Source: a virus
Length of the DNA: 64,000 nt
Virus record (IMG/VR): IMGVR_UViG_3300021959_004274
Location: 28,188-92,187 of that record
Reading direction: 5' to 3' (one strand)
The notes beneath the pieces are model-generated. The model was not told where the DNA came from, did not search any database, and saw only the letters and a list, made by a program, of their open reading frames with translations. Positions 43,453 through 51,679 of the stretch are shown one piece after another (within the stretch, counting starts at the first letter, position 1; each line of letters starts with the position of its first letter). Made by a program: the position numbers and the translations under genes.

Positions 43453-43460
43453 TATAAATA
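43453..43460 (+). promoter_or_regulatory. T4-type late promoter, TATAAATA, predicted leaderless
   Basis: TATAAATA on the plus strand then exactly 5 nt (CCTAC) before ATG at 43466. Just upstream is a perfect 12 bp palindrome CCTTTGCAAAGG (43435-43446). Confidence 0.62.
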
Positions 43461-43465
43461 CCTAC

Positions 43466-43813
43466 ATGAATCGCCCTATATGCAAGGCTTGTAACCATCA
43501 CCCAGCCGCTATTAACTATAAGAAGGAAGGTAAGACACATTACCGTAGCCGTTGTGCGATCTGCATAAACAAACATCGTAAAATTAAAACACCTACACCT
43601 AGGTGGTTAATCAAAGGATATAAGAAAAAATTAAACTGTGATATTTGTAGTTTTAGAGCAAAGCACGGTAGTCAAATACAAGTCTACCATATAGATGGAA
43701 ACTTAAACAATAACGAATTAATTAATTTAAGATCGGTTTGTTTAAATTGTGGTGTGATTATACAGAGGCAGGATTCAACATGGAAGCCTGGAGATCTTGC
43801 TCCAGATTCCTAA
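43466..43813 (+). CDS. HNH-like zinc-ribbon nuclease, 115 aa
   Basis: ATG at 43466 lies 5 nt after a perfect late box; a 34-residue longer frame is less likely. Motifs: CKACNHHP, YRSRCAICIN, CDICSFRA, VYHIDGNLNNNELINLRSVCLNC (HNH-like His and Asn residues with two zinc-ribbon pairs). I recall homologs as small HNH-type proteins in marine phages. Its 3' end overlaps the opposite gp1 gene by 56 nt. Confidence 0.68.
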   Translation: MNRPICKACNHHPAAINYKKEGKTHYRSRCAICINKHRKIKTPTPRWLIKGYKKKLNCDICSFRAKHGSQIQVYHIDGNLNNNELINLRSVCLNCGVIIQRQDSTWKPGDLAPDS

Positions 43814-44444
43814 CAGACAATAGTTTTTCAATTTGAGCATACAAATCATCCATTGATCCATTATTATCTAAAGTAGCATCAAAGTCTGTACCAACCCAAT
43901 CGTATTCCGAACGGTGAATTTTATACACATGTTCTAAATTTTGTCTTGCGTTTGCTACTACTAATTTATCTGAAATGGTATTTGCTTTGATTGCTTCGGT
44001 ATACCAATTTGGTCTTTTACCTCTAACTACCTGGACGCAGACAGCACCTAAACTTTTTAGCATTTTAACTTCGTTTTTAAAACGTACATCGCTAATAACA
44101 ATATCATCATCTGTTTTACGTAGTTTGTTTTCTAAACTTGCTAACCACATATCATCGTGAAATTGTCCACGGATAACATCTGTTCCAACGTGCTGTAAAA
44201 TCCAACGTGGAGTTAGATGTGGAATGCCTAGCCGTTTTGCCCACCATTCATCTACTTGTTCTCTCCATTCGCGACTTGATTTGCTACGTCCTTCCAGCAT
44301 TTCACGGTCCCAACCAAATATTTCGCACATAGCATTTTTTAAGTTACCTGCAAAACTTTCTCTTCTAAACTCGTGTAAGTTAACAAGATAGTCTGCGACA
44401 GTATCTTTACCTGATCCTATAAGTCCGCTAATTGCTATGATCAT
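43758..44444 (-). CDS. 1: Deoxynucleoside monophosphate kinase (gp1-like)
   Basis: P-loop GLIGSGKDT at about 7-15 and a following LVNLHEFRRESFAGNLK match dNMP kinase; this enzyme phosphorylates dGMP, dTMP (and hydroxymethyl-dCMP in T4). ATG at 44444 forms an ATGA overlap with the upstream exonuclease gene; the longer 249 aa frame has no support. Length 228 aa is right for the family. Confidence 0.87.
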   Translation of the reverse strand: MIIAISGLIGSGKDTVADYLVNLHEFRRESFAGNLKNAMCEIFGWDREMLEGRSKSSREWREQVDEWWAKRLGIPHLTPRWILQHVGTDVIRGQFHDDMWLASLENKLRKTDDDIVISDVRFKNEVKMLKSLGAVCVQVVRGKRPNWYTEAIKANTISDKLVVANARQNLEHVYKIHRSEYDWVGTDFDATLDNNGSMDDLYAQIEKLLSVRNLEQDLQASMLNPASV

Positions 44445-44965
44445 TTTAGTTTGTTTATCCCTAAGTGTTTGATACAGTCTTGTAGCATTGTAATTTGTCG
44501 TTTGCAATCATCTAGTGCATGATGACTAGCTGACTTGGGTTGAGGTAAATCTGGCCAAAGAGCATAAACAGTTCTAGCATCACGCACATGATAAAACTTC
44601 CACGGTAAAGGGATACCATGTTCTTTAAAAGCATGTTCTAATATGTTCATGTCAAAACAAATGCCATTTGCCCATATGCGATCACTTTGCCATATCAGTT
44701 TACCAAGTTCGTCTAAACAGTCGTGTAAATCTCTTCTACCTACTTCTTCAAACACTTCTCGCTGTGCTTCAGGTCCTTGTGTTGCCCACCATTCAATGGT
44801 AGTATCATCAACTTTACGATTTGGCTGACTATCTGTACTTACTCTAGCATAAAAGTGTCTGTCAGGCCATCCTGTAGATAATGGGTCAAATACCTGAGCC
44901 GCTATAGTCATAATCATAGCGTCTGGGCCTGTGCCTAGTGTTTCTATATCAATCATTAAATCCAT
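44441..44965 (-). CDS. dexA: DexA-like 3'-5' exonuclease (DEDDh)
   Basis: DEDDh exonuclease signature: D6 and E8 in MIDIETLG, D105 in ICFDMN, H148 and D153 in HHALDDC. 174 aa. In T4, DexA removes nucleotides from DNA ends. Next to the dNMP kinase, it may recycle nucleotides for phage DNA. Promoter not identified. Confidence 0.82.
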   Translation of the reverse strand: MDLMIDIETLGTGPDAMIMTIAAQVFDPLSTGWPDRHFYARVSTDSQPNRKVDDTTIEWWATQGPEAQREVFEEVGRRDLHDCLDELGKLIWQSDRIWANGICFDMNILEHAFKEHGIPLPWKFYHVRDARTVYALWPDLPQPKSASHHALDDCKRQITMLQDCIKHLGINKLK

Positions 44966-45001
44966 ACTAGTATTATACTACCAGTTGAATATTAAGTCAA
45001 C

Positions 45002-45412
45002 CTATTTAAACTTTTTTGGTTTACGTTGAGGACGTGTTGGACGTTTTGGATAAGAAGCACGTTTTTTAAACGGGTCTGTTGGTTTGCGTCTTTTTGATTG
45101 TGTGCGTTTTTGTAAGTCTCTACGATGAAACTGATTTAACGCCTGCATAATACGACTTGCTACATTTAGTTTTTTAGTTTTTTTAGCCCTACGTGCTTGT
45201 CTTACTTTAGTTCTGGCACGTGTTTTTTTCATTTGAGCACGTTTTTTTACATCAATGGCACCACCACAGTCTGATGGTTTGCCTACAATACGACCAGCTC
45301 TTGGACCAGTATCGCAACGCCATTTCATTTTAACCTTGGCTGAACCACCAGCACCACCTTTGCCTGTACGTGCAAAGATTTGGCCTTCACCAATAATTTC
45401 AAATATTTTCAT
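45002..45412 (-). CDS. Basic virion-type protein, 136 aa
   Basis: ATG at 45412 overlaps the gp13 stop (TAATG). Starts MKIFEIIGEGQIFARTGKGG, and then RCDTGPRAGRIVGKPSDC (a Cys-containing motif I recall in marine phages) and a very basic KKTRARTKVRQARRAKKTKK run. The basic C-terminus suggests DNA binding or packaging with DNA. Function unknown. Confidence 0.65.
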   Translation of the reverse strand: MKIFEIIGEGQIFARTGKGGAGGSAKVKMKWRCDTGPRAGRIVGKPSDCGGAIDVKKRAQMKKTRARTKVRQARRAKKTKKLNVASRIMQALNQFHRRDLQKRTQSKRRKPTDPFKKRASYPKRPTRPQRKPKKFK

Positions 45413-46167
45413 TAACCAATTACCCAAGTAAGTGGTTGTGAGTGGTCTGTGTATGTTGCTAGTTCGTCAATTAGTCTGTCCATTTCTGCTTGTGCTTCTG
45501 ATTTAAGTGCAGAACCATTTAAAGCAGTACCACCTTGTGGACCAGCAATTGAAGCAAATTTTTCTCTAGCTTCACCTATGATCATTTTACTTGCGGCAAA
45601 TGTATAATCTCTTAACCACTGCTTCATAGCATTGTCTTGTAGTAAAATAATTTCTGGTTTTAAGTTATATGTCCAAAGTAATATTTTTTCACCTGATGAT
45701 TTAGGATCCCTAACTAGATTTAATTGTTTTGTTACAGGATTAAATGTATAATTCATGTAGCCACCAAACATTCTTGCGGCCATTTCAACGTATTGAGTGT
45801 ACATATCATATGTTGCTAATCCGCCGCCATATGAATAGTTTAGCAAATAAACGTTTAATGTTGCAGAACTAAATGGGTCAAAACTTGATGAGTAAGGGCC
45901 TGTAGCGTCTCCCATAGTACGTCTAAACACTTGTCTAACTGAACTAACTTCTTGCGGAAGTGTGTAAGTGTTTTGATTTTCTTGCATTTCTAAAACAGCA
46001 TAACTTTCCTCATAGGCATTTTGAGCTCTTTGTCTGTAAGTAGTTAATGCTTTACTGTATGCTACTTCATAGTGATCAGGATCTAATTCAACGTCAACAA
46101 TACCGCCACCAAGGCGTTTCTCAACATAGTTGAATAGTTCATCTTTTAATGTAGTTAAATCTGCCAT
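45412..46167 (-). CDS. 13: Neck protein (gp13-like)
   Basis: Conserved pattern: ELDPDHYEVAYSKALTTYRQRAQN, EVSSVRQVFRRTMGD, ARMFGGYMNYTFNPVTKQLNLVRDP and IIGEAREKFASIAGPQGGTALN, matching marine gp13 neck homologs. 251 aa. Late box at 46188-46195 and GGAG RBS. Joins the head to the tail with gp14. Confidence 0.75.
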   Translation of the reverse strand: MADLTTLKDELFNYVEKRLGGGIVDVELDPDHYEVAYSKALTTYRQRAQNAYEESYAVLEMQENQNTYTLPQEVSSVRQVFRRTMGDATGPYSSSFDPFSSATLNVYLLNYSYGGGLATYDMYTQYVEMAARMFGGYMNYTFNPVTKQLNLVRDPKSSGEKILLWTYNLKPEIILLQDNAMKQWLRDYTFAASKMIIGEAREKFASIAGPQGGTALNGSALKSEAQAEMDRLIDELATYTDHSQPLTWVIG

Positions 46168-46187
46168 TTATAGTTCTCCGTTAATAG

Positions 46188-46195
46188 TATTTATC
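46188..46195 (-). promoter_or_regulatory. T4-type late promoter, GATAAATA, for gp13
   Basis: Minus strand GATAAATA, 20 nt before the ATG at 46167. Placed within the gap after the 379 aa gene. Confidence 0.68.
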
Positions 46196-46213
46196 AACTC
46201 GGCAGAGTATTGA

Positions 46214-47353
46214 TTAAGTTGCTTTAATGATGATTAAGTTTTCGTTGAAACGACCGTTGACTGCTGTGCCTGTAGTTTTTAAATTATCAAACAATTTACG
46301 ACTATCTGGTTTGCCTGCCATACGCAACTCTTTTAAAAATTCTTGTGGCTTACGCAAGGTTTTTTGACTTGACTTGTTAGTGTCAAAGCCTAGGATACTT
46401 GTGCCTTTGACTGCAAACACTTTGGCGTATTCGTCAGCAACATAGTATTGTAGTTTACGATTTTTAACATTGTATACCCAAAGCTCACTTGCTTTAAGTA
46501 TTCTTGTTGGTTCAACAGTTTCTAATTTAAGCTCATCATATCTACGTAGGTGTTTTAATTTAGAAACTTGCTTCTCAGGACTTACAGGTTTTTTACGTCT
46601 AACGCCAGTCTTGGCCTTCTTACTCTGATGATATGCGTCTAATTCTGCTATAATCGCTGTACAGTACGAGATCATGTTCTTCTGCTGGGTCTTAGTATAA
46701 CAAGCATAGCCCTCGCTTAAATCAGCGTCTATGTCGGCTATAGCCTCCTCTAATTCTTTTTTCTGTCTAATCCACATATCTTTTATTATAGAAACGTGCT
46801 GTGCCAGAATATTATAACTGGCTAATATCTGTCTAATACCTTCAGGCTTTTCACTGGCTTTAATGGTACCTTCAAGATACTTGTCCCATATCTCGTCAAT
46901 TTCACCAGCGGCGTCATGTGCTTTGCCAATCATAATTTCTTGTATGTTTGGTCTATTGGGTTTTTCTTTTTCTGCGTCATCGTCAGCATCAGCTGATCGT
47001 TGACTGTTTACTATTGCGGCATGACTGGCCTTTAAGATGTGTTCTTTTTCGTGGTCTGTTAGTTCAAGGCCAACCATAGACATTCTTGAATACCATCCAC
47101 TGGTTATTGGTGTCCAAACGTCTTTAATTTTGCTAATAGATTTGGCTAAATCTTTATGCTTATTAAGCTCAAGCCATTCTACTAACCATTTCTTAGCTGT
47201 TTTTTTGTCTTGTGTGTAATTATACCAATAGGTTCTGCTACTGAGCTCAATATTTCTATTCTCAGGAGTGGGTTGAGCATCAAATAATCTTTCTTCGCCA
47301 TAATGCTTTTTATCTTCTATAGATACTTTTGCTTTCTTAATGGCTGTGTTCAA
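46214..47353 (-). CDS. Hypothetical protein, 379 aa
   Basis: TTG start at 47353, preceded by GGGAG 8 nt upstream and overlapping the previous stop (TTGA). Charged helical N-terminal two thirds with SSRTYWYNYTQDKKTAKKWLVEWL, then an alpha/beta C-terminal part (LWVYNVKNRKLQYYVADEYAKVFA). I recall homologs as unassigned proteins in T4-like marine phages, near the neck genes. Transcribed from the early promoter at 47642-47670, so it may be non-virion. Confidence 0.6.
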   Translation of the reverse strand: MNTAIKKAKVSIEDKKHYGEERLFDAQPTPENRNIELSSRTYWYNYTQDKKTAKKWLVEWLELNKHKDLAKSISKIKDVWTPITSGWYSRMSMVGLELTDHEKEHILKASHAAIVNSQRSADADDDAEKEKPNRPNIQEIMIGKAHDAAGEIDEIWDKYLEGTIKASEKPEGIRQILASYNILAQHVSIIKDMWIRQKKELEEAIADIDADLSEGYACYTKTQQKNMISYCTAIIAELDAYHQSKKAKTGVRRKKPVSPEKQVSKLKHLRRYDELKLETVEPTRILKASELWVYNVKNRKLQYYVADEYAKVFAVKGTSILGFDTNKSSQKTLRKPQEFLKELRMAGKPDSRKLFDNLKTTGTAVNGRFNENLIIIKAT

Positions 47354-47613
47354 AGTAATGCTCCCATGGTTATCATTTTGTTAATGTCATTTATCATAAT
47401 ATTTGTTTCATCTAATTTTTCTAAAAAACGCTTGGTAGGTTTGTGTTGTCTACGGCATTCAATTTCTTCTATACTTAATTCAGTTATTAGTATATCTGCA
47501 TTTTTTAACATTATATATAAGTCTTCTCGAATTTTATAGTCAAAACCGTTGATTTTTTGTTCTAACTGCTGTCTTAGACGTTGCCAGTCCAACGATGATT
47601 GTATTTTATCCAT
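47350..47613 (-). CDS. Small hypothetical protein, 87 aa
   Basis: Helical, charged (DWQRLRQQLEQKINGFDYKIRED). First gene after a consensus sigma70 promoter; overlaps the 379 aa gene by 4 nt, with a TTG start downstream. Function unknown; early expression inferred. Confidence 0.58.
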   Translation of the reverse strand: MDKIQSSLDWQRLRQQLEQKINGFDYKIREDLYIMLKNADILITELSIEEIECRRQHKPTKRFLEKLDETNIMINDINKMITMGALL

Positions 47614-47641
47614 CTTGTTAGTGTATACTAAAATTTCTTAT

Positions 47642-47670
47642 ATTATAATACTTTTTGGATTTATTGTCAA
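47642..47670 (-). promoter_or_regulatory. Early sigma70 promoter, full consensus
   Basis: Minus strand TTGACA (47665-47670), 17 nt, TATAAT (47642-47647). Divergent to the gp14 late promoter 14 nt away. No other phage consensus needed. Confidence 0.85.
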
Positions 47671-47683
47671 GGTGCTAAAAGAC

Positions 47684-47691
47684 GATAAATA
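47684..47691 (+). promoter_or_regulatory. T4-type late promoter, GATAAATA, for gp14 operon
   Basis: GATAAATA on the plus strand, 20 nt before the ATG at 47712; RBS AGGAAAC is at 47701-47707. Confidence 0.7.
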
Positions 47692-47711
47692 ATACAAAAT
47701 AGGAAACAGAA

Positions 47712-48836
47712 ATGCCAAAATTAAGTCTGTATAGACCAAATAAAACAAATGATTACAAGTTCTTAGATAACACAATCAGAGAAATGTATACTGTTGGTGG
47801 ACTAGATTTGTATGTACACAAATACCTTGGTCCTAAAACTGTAGGTGATTCAGCAACTAGAGACAATGAAGATGCTACTAGACCGTTATATGATGAATCT
47901 AATCCACTGTTTATTGAAGATCTATTGTTTTTAGAAAATAGAGATCGTGAATATGATGATAGCATATACATCATGCGTGGCGTATATAATGCACAGGATA
48001 TTGATTTTGATCTTACACAGTTTGGTTTATTCTTAAACGGCGACACAGTATTTGTAACATTCCATTACAACGATATGGTTGACACCTTAGGTCGTAAACT
48101 TATGGCTGGCGACGTACTTGAGTTTCCTAACTTAAAAGATTATCATCCCTTAGACACATCGGGTCCTAAAGCACTACCACGATATTATGTAGTACAAGAT
48201 GCAAGTTTTGCATCTGAAGGTTTTTCACAAACTTGGCTACCACACTTATGGCGTGTTAAATTAACACCACTTACAGCAAGTCAAGAATACAATGATATTC
48301 TTAACAAGCCAATGGATCCAGACAATCCAAGTGCAGGTACCATTGAAGACTTTGTAAGTCAGAAGAAGAAAAATATTGAAATCAATGATGCTATTCTACA
48401 ACAAGCAGAAGCAGAAGTACCACAAAGTGGTTATGATAATTCAGGTTTTTATGTAGTTGGCACTAACGAAACTGACGAATCAGATGTTGATGCTACACCT
48501 AAAGCAGATGGTTACCTAGTAGGTTACTTAACAGGTAATAACATTCCGCCTAATGCACAATCAGTAACATCGGGTGTTGCGTTTCCTAGTAACCCAGACA
48601 CAGGTGATTACGCATTAAGACTAGACTACTTCCCTAATAGATTATTCCGTTATGATGGAGTGCGTTGGGTTAAAGTTGAAGATGGCGTTAGAACTGATCT
48701 TACTCCTGGTAGCGATAATAAAACACAGCGTAGTGGATTTGTTAATAACTCACAAAATATTACAACAACAGACAGAGGCACAGTTCCAAGTCGTCAATCA
48801 CTATCAGACTTGCTCAAGCCTACAAAGGATAACTAA
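47712..48836 (+). CDS. 14: Neck protein (gp14-like)
   Basis: T4 gp14 forms the head-tail neck with gp13. MPKLSLYRPNKTNDYKFLDNTIREMYTVGG, FIEDLLFLENRDREYDD, and QTWLPHLWRVKLTPLTASQEYNDIL match the marine gp14 family. 374 aa, with an acidic C-terminal extension. Precedes gp15 with a TAATG junction. Confidence 0.82.
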   Translation: MPKLSLYRPNKTNDYKFLDNTIREMYTVGGLDLYVHKYLGPKTVGDSATRDNEDATRPLYDESNPLFIEDLLFLENRDREYDDSIYIMRGVYNAQDIDFDLTQFGLFLNGDTVFVTFHYNDMVDTLGRKLMAGDVLEFPNLKDYHPLDTSGPKALPRYYVVQDASFASEGFSQTWLPHLWRVKLTPLTASQEYNDILNKPMDPDNPSAGTIEDFVSQKKKNIEINDAILQQAEAEVPQSGYDNSGFYVVGTNETDESDVDATPKADGYLVGYLTGNNIPPNAQSVTSGVAFPSNPDTGDYALRLDYFPNRLFRYDGVRWVKVEDGVRTDLTPGSDNKTQRSGFVNNSQNITTTDRGTVPSRQSLSDLLKPTKDN

Positions 48837-50215
48837 TGGCATTACAGAGTTTCTTTTATGATGAACAGATAAGAAGATTCTTATTACAATTTACAAGAAT
48901 CTTTAGTAACTTTCAAGTTGAGTATGGTCGAGATGAGTCAGGTGCACCTACTTATGCCAGAATACCTGTGCGTTATGGTGATGCTAGTAAACAGGCTAGT
49001 GTTATTATGTCTGATAACTCAGCAAATAAAATGCCTAATACACCAATGATGACATTCTATATTACAGCAATGGATTATGCTAGAGATAGAATGCAAGATC
49101 CCACTTTTGTAGATAAAAAAGTATTTAGACAGCGTACCTGGGATGACACCACACAAACATACGAACAAACACAGGGTAATGCGTTTACAGTAGAACGTAT
49201 TATGCCAGTACCATATAACCTAACAATTAATTTAGATATATGGACATCAAATACAACAATGAAACTACAAGTACTTGAACAAGTATTAACATTGTTTAAT
49301 CCAAGTTTAGAAATACAATCAACAGACAATTATATTGATTGGACATCATTATCAGTGGTTGAACTAACAGGCACTAACTGGAGTTCACGTTCAATACCAA
49401 TGAATACAGAAACTGCTATTGATATTACTACACTAACATTTAGTTTACCAATTTGGATTAGTCCTCCTGCTAGAGTTACTAAAATGGGTGTGGTTCATAA
49501 AATTATTGCATCAGTATTTGACTCTAACGGCGATGCCAGAGAGGCGTTAGTTAACGATGATTTACTATTAGGTACACGTCAAAAAATTACACCATTTGGG
49601 TATCAAGTTGTGCTAGTAAACAACCAATTACAGTTGCTTAAACACAATGATATTGAAGCCAACGAAGATACGCTAAACCCTGCCGAAATACAAACATCCA
49701 CAGCAGATTGGCCTAGTCTGGTTGATGTATATGGTGAACTACGTGCTGGTATTAGTCAAATTAGACTAACAATACCTGGTACAGAATCAGAAGTTGTAGG
49801 TACTGTAGCTTTCCATCCAAGTGATGATAGTATTTTATTATTCACTATTGACGCAGATACAACACCAACTAATACACTAACAGCAGTTACAGCAGTTATT
49901 GACCCACTCACAAGTGGTCCAGGTGCAGGACTTGCCGCGGCAGTAAGTGGACAACGTTATCTATTATTAGAAGCAATAGGTGATGCAACCAATACAGATG
50001 CTTCAGATGCCTGGGGTGATATTGTTGCTTCAGCCAACGACATCATTGAATATGATGGTTCAAATTGGGCAGTTTCTTTCGACGCCAGTGCTAACAACAC
50101 TAAACAATATGTAAGCAATTTAACAACGAGTATTCAATATAAATGGGATGGCACTAGTTGGACTAAAAGCTATCAAGGTTTATATCCGGGCGGCGAATGG
50201 AGTCTAGTACTATAA
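48836..50215 (+). CDS. 15: Tail sheath completion protein (gp15-like)
   Basis: Starts MALQSFFYDEQIRRFLLQFTRIFSNFQVEYGRD, and ARIPVRYGDASKQ, as in the T4 gp15 N-terminus (FFYNSSFRRYATLMG...). Middle: VPYNLTINLDIWTSNTTMK, EQVLTLFNP. The C-terminal about 200 residues (LTIPGTESEVVGTVAFHP...) is an extra domain. 459 aa versus 272 in T4. Caps the sheath at the neck end. Confidence 0.82.
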   Translation: MALQSFFYDEQIRRFLLQFTRIFSNFQVEYGRDESGAPTYARIPVRYGDASKQASVIMSDNSANKMPNTPMMTFYITAMDYARDRMQDPTFVDKKVFRQRTWDDTTQTYEQTQGNAFTVERIMPVPYNLTINLDIWTSNTTMKLQVLEQVLTLFNPSLEIQSTDNYIDWTSLSVVELTGTNWSSRSIPMNTETAIDITTLTFSLPIWISPPARVTKMGVVHKIIASVFDSNGDAREALVNDDLLLGTRQKITPFGYQVVLVNNQLQLLKHNDIEANEDTLNPAEIQTSTADWPSLVDVYGELRAGISQIRLTIPGTESEVVGTVAFHPSDDSILLFTIDADTTPTNTLTAVTAVIDPLTSGPGAGLAAAVSGQRYLLLEAIGDATNTDASDAWGDIVASANDIIEYDGSNWAVSFDASANNTKQYVSNLTTSIQYKWDGTSWTKSYQGLYPGGEWSLVL

Positions 50216-50628
50216 ATGCTGTAGGCATTTGGCTTTACAGTAAATCAACAAACAGATATCTTTATCTACTAAGAAATGATCCTAAGCATCCAGGCACTTG
50301 GGGACTTCCTGGTGGCAAAGTAGAATCTGGTGAAAGCCTATTAGATGCTATTCAACGTGAGTGTCAAGAAGAACTTGGCAGTTATCCTGCTGTTGTTAAA
50401 CTAATACCTATAGAACATTTTACATCACCAGACAACAAGTTTGTCTATCATACATTCTTTGGATTATTAGAAGAAGAATTTATTCCTACCTTAAACAATG
50501 AACATTATGGTTATACTTGGATAACCTCAGGTGAAATACCTAAGCCTTTACATCCAGGTTTCTTTGCTACTATTAATGTTGATGAAATTCAGAGTAAAGT
50601 TAAAACTATCGAGTCTGGTCTAACTTAA
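50197..50628 (+). CDS. Nudix hydrolase, 143 aa
   Basis: Nudix box GKVESGESLLDAIQRECQEELG at about 40-61 (GX5EX7REUXEEXGU). Hydrolyses nucleoside diphosphate-linked substrates such as oxidised dNTPs, ADP-ribose or mRNA caps. Overlaps gp15 by 19 nt; last gene of this plus-strand block. Whether it acts in DNA precursor clean-up or on RNA ends is not shown. Confidence 0.85.
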   Translation: MESSTINAVGIWLYSKSTNRYLYLLRNDPKHPGTWGLPGGKVESGESLLDAIQRECQEELGSYPAVVKLIPIEHFTSPDNKFVYHTFFGLLEEEFIPTLNNEHYGYTWITSGEIPKPLHPGFFATINVDEIQSKVKTIESGLT

Positions 50629-50632
50629 CTTA

Positions 50633-51655
50633 TTATAGGCCCCACTTGTTGCTCAAGTAGTTCTCGATGTTCTGTATCTCTGCGGAGGTCAATGCCTTCT
50701 TGAACAGTATGGCCTCCGCTATGTAGCCTTCCATACCTTTTACTCCGCCGCCGTTCTCGTTGCCTAGGTCAAATGTTGTCTGTGATGCGTTGGTTGTTGC
50801 ACCAACTGTGCCTGTGAATGATAATGTTTTAGCAGTCTTGTCTTTTCTATACGCCAATCTTGCGGCATTGCCAGTCTGACTACCGTCAAATGCCAATGTG
50901 TGTATAGCCCAATTAGTGTTGGCTTCACTGGCTACTGTGGCTGTTACTCCTTCCATACCCACTGTCATAGCCGTGCCGTCAGCAAACATTTTTAGGTCAC
51001 CGCTGTTAGTGTCTGTCAGGTGCTTGATGCCCGTGGTGTCGACAAACTTGCTGACTATAAACATAGTAAATCCTGGTTGGCTTTGTAAATCTGTAAATGG
51101 GTTAATAGTCAAGTGATCATTACCGTCAAACTCTAGATAGCCATAGCCGTTCAATGGAACAGTATTTTCATAACTTGGACGTCTGGTTGCACCACCGCTT
51201 GGGTTAGCGTTGTGTGCCAATACAGACTTGTCAGTCCATTGTGTTATGTCTTGTTCATCTGTCGCACTTGGAACAAATTGATCAGTGTCAGCACCGTCAT
51301 ACCAGAACTGCAAGGTTACAAATGTTGTTGGAGCAACCGCTTCTTCAGGGTTTTCTACTGGATCTGGCAACACGCCCAATGGGGCTGATCCCCATGGTCT
51401 TCCTAAGGTTAACACTCCGCCGTCCACTGTGTTGTCAACAACTGTGTTGCTGGAATACTTGGTTGGTAGGAGGTTGATGTTCTCGACATTCAATTGTCTA
51501 TAATAGTTTTGTGTGCTGTCCAGGCTACCCGTGATGGAGTAGGAACCAGCACTGGCAGTAACTGTTTTGCCTTGGCGTTTAGCTTCAGCGATCTCTAGTT
51601 TCTGCTCTTGCTTGAGTTGTTTTGTTGATTGTGTTGATATTCCGTTAAGTGCCAT
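50633..51655 (-). CDS. Probable fibre/receptor-binding protein with LamG-like domain, 340 aa
   Basis: ATG at 51655 (MALNGISTQSTKQLKQ) follows a late box by 5 nt with no RBS. Residues about 115-340 look like a concanavalin/LamG domain: LQFWYDGADTDQFVP, YLEFDGNDHLTINPFTD, FTMFIVSKFVD, AEAILFKKALTSAEIQNIENYLSNKWG. Likely on the virion surface, binding host sugar. Monocistronic late. Confidence 0.62.
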   Translation of the reverse strand: MALNGISTQSTKQLKQEQKLEIAEAKRQGKTVTASAGSYSITGSLDSTQNYYRQLNVENINLLPTKYSSNTVVDNTVDGGVLTLGRPWGSAPLGVLPDPVENPEEAVAPTTFVTLQFWYDGADTDQFVPSATDEQDITQWTDKSVLAHNANPSGGATRRPSYENTVPLNGYGYLEFDGNDHLTINPFTDLQSQPGFTMFIVSKFVDTTGIKHLTDTNSGDLKMFADGTAMTVGMEGVTATVASEANTNWAIHTLAFDGSQTGNAARLAYRKDKTAKTLSFTGTVGATTNASQTTFDLGNENGGGVKGMEGYIAEAILFKKALTSAEIQNIENYLSNKWGL

Positions 51656-51660
51656 ATAAC

Positions 51661-51668
51661 TATTTATC
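51661..51668 (-). promoter_or_regulatory. T4-type late promoter, GATAAATA, predicted leaderless
   Basis: Minus strand GATAAATA, GTTAT, then ATG at 51655. Same 5 nt spacing as other leaderless genes. Confidence 0.65.
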
Positions 51669-51679
51669 AAGTTATATGA

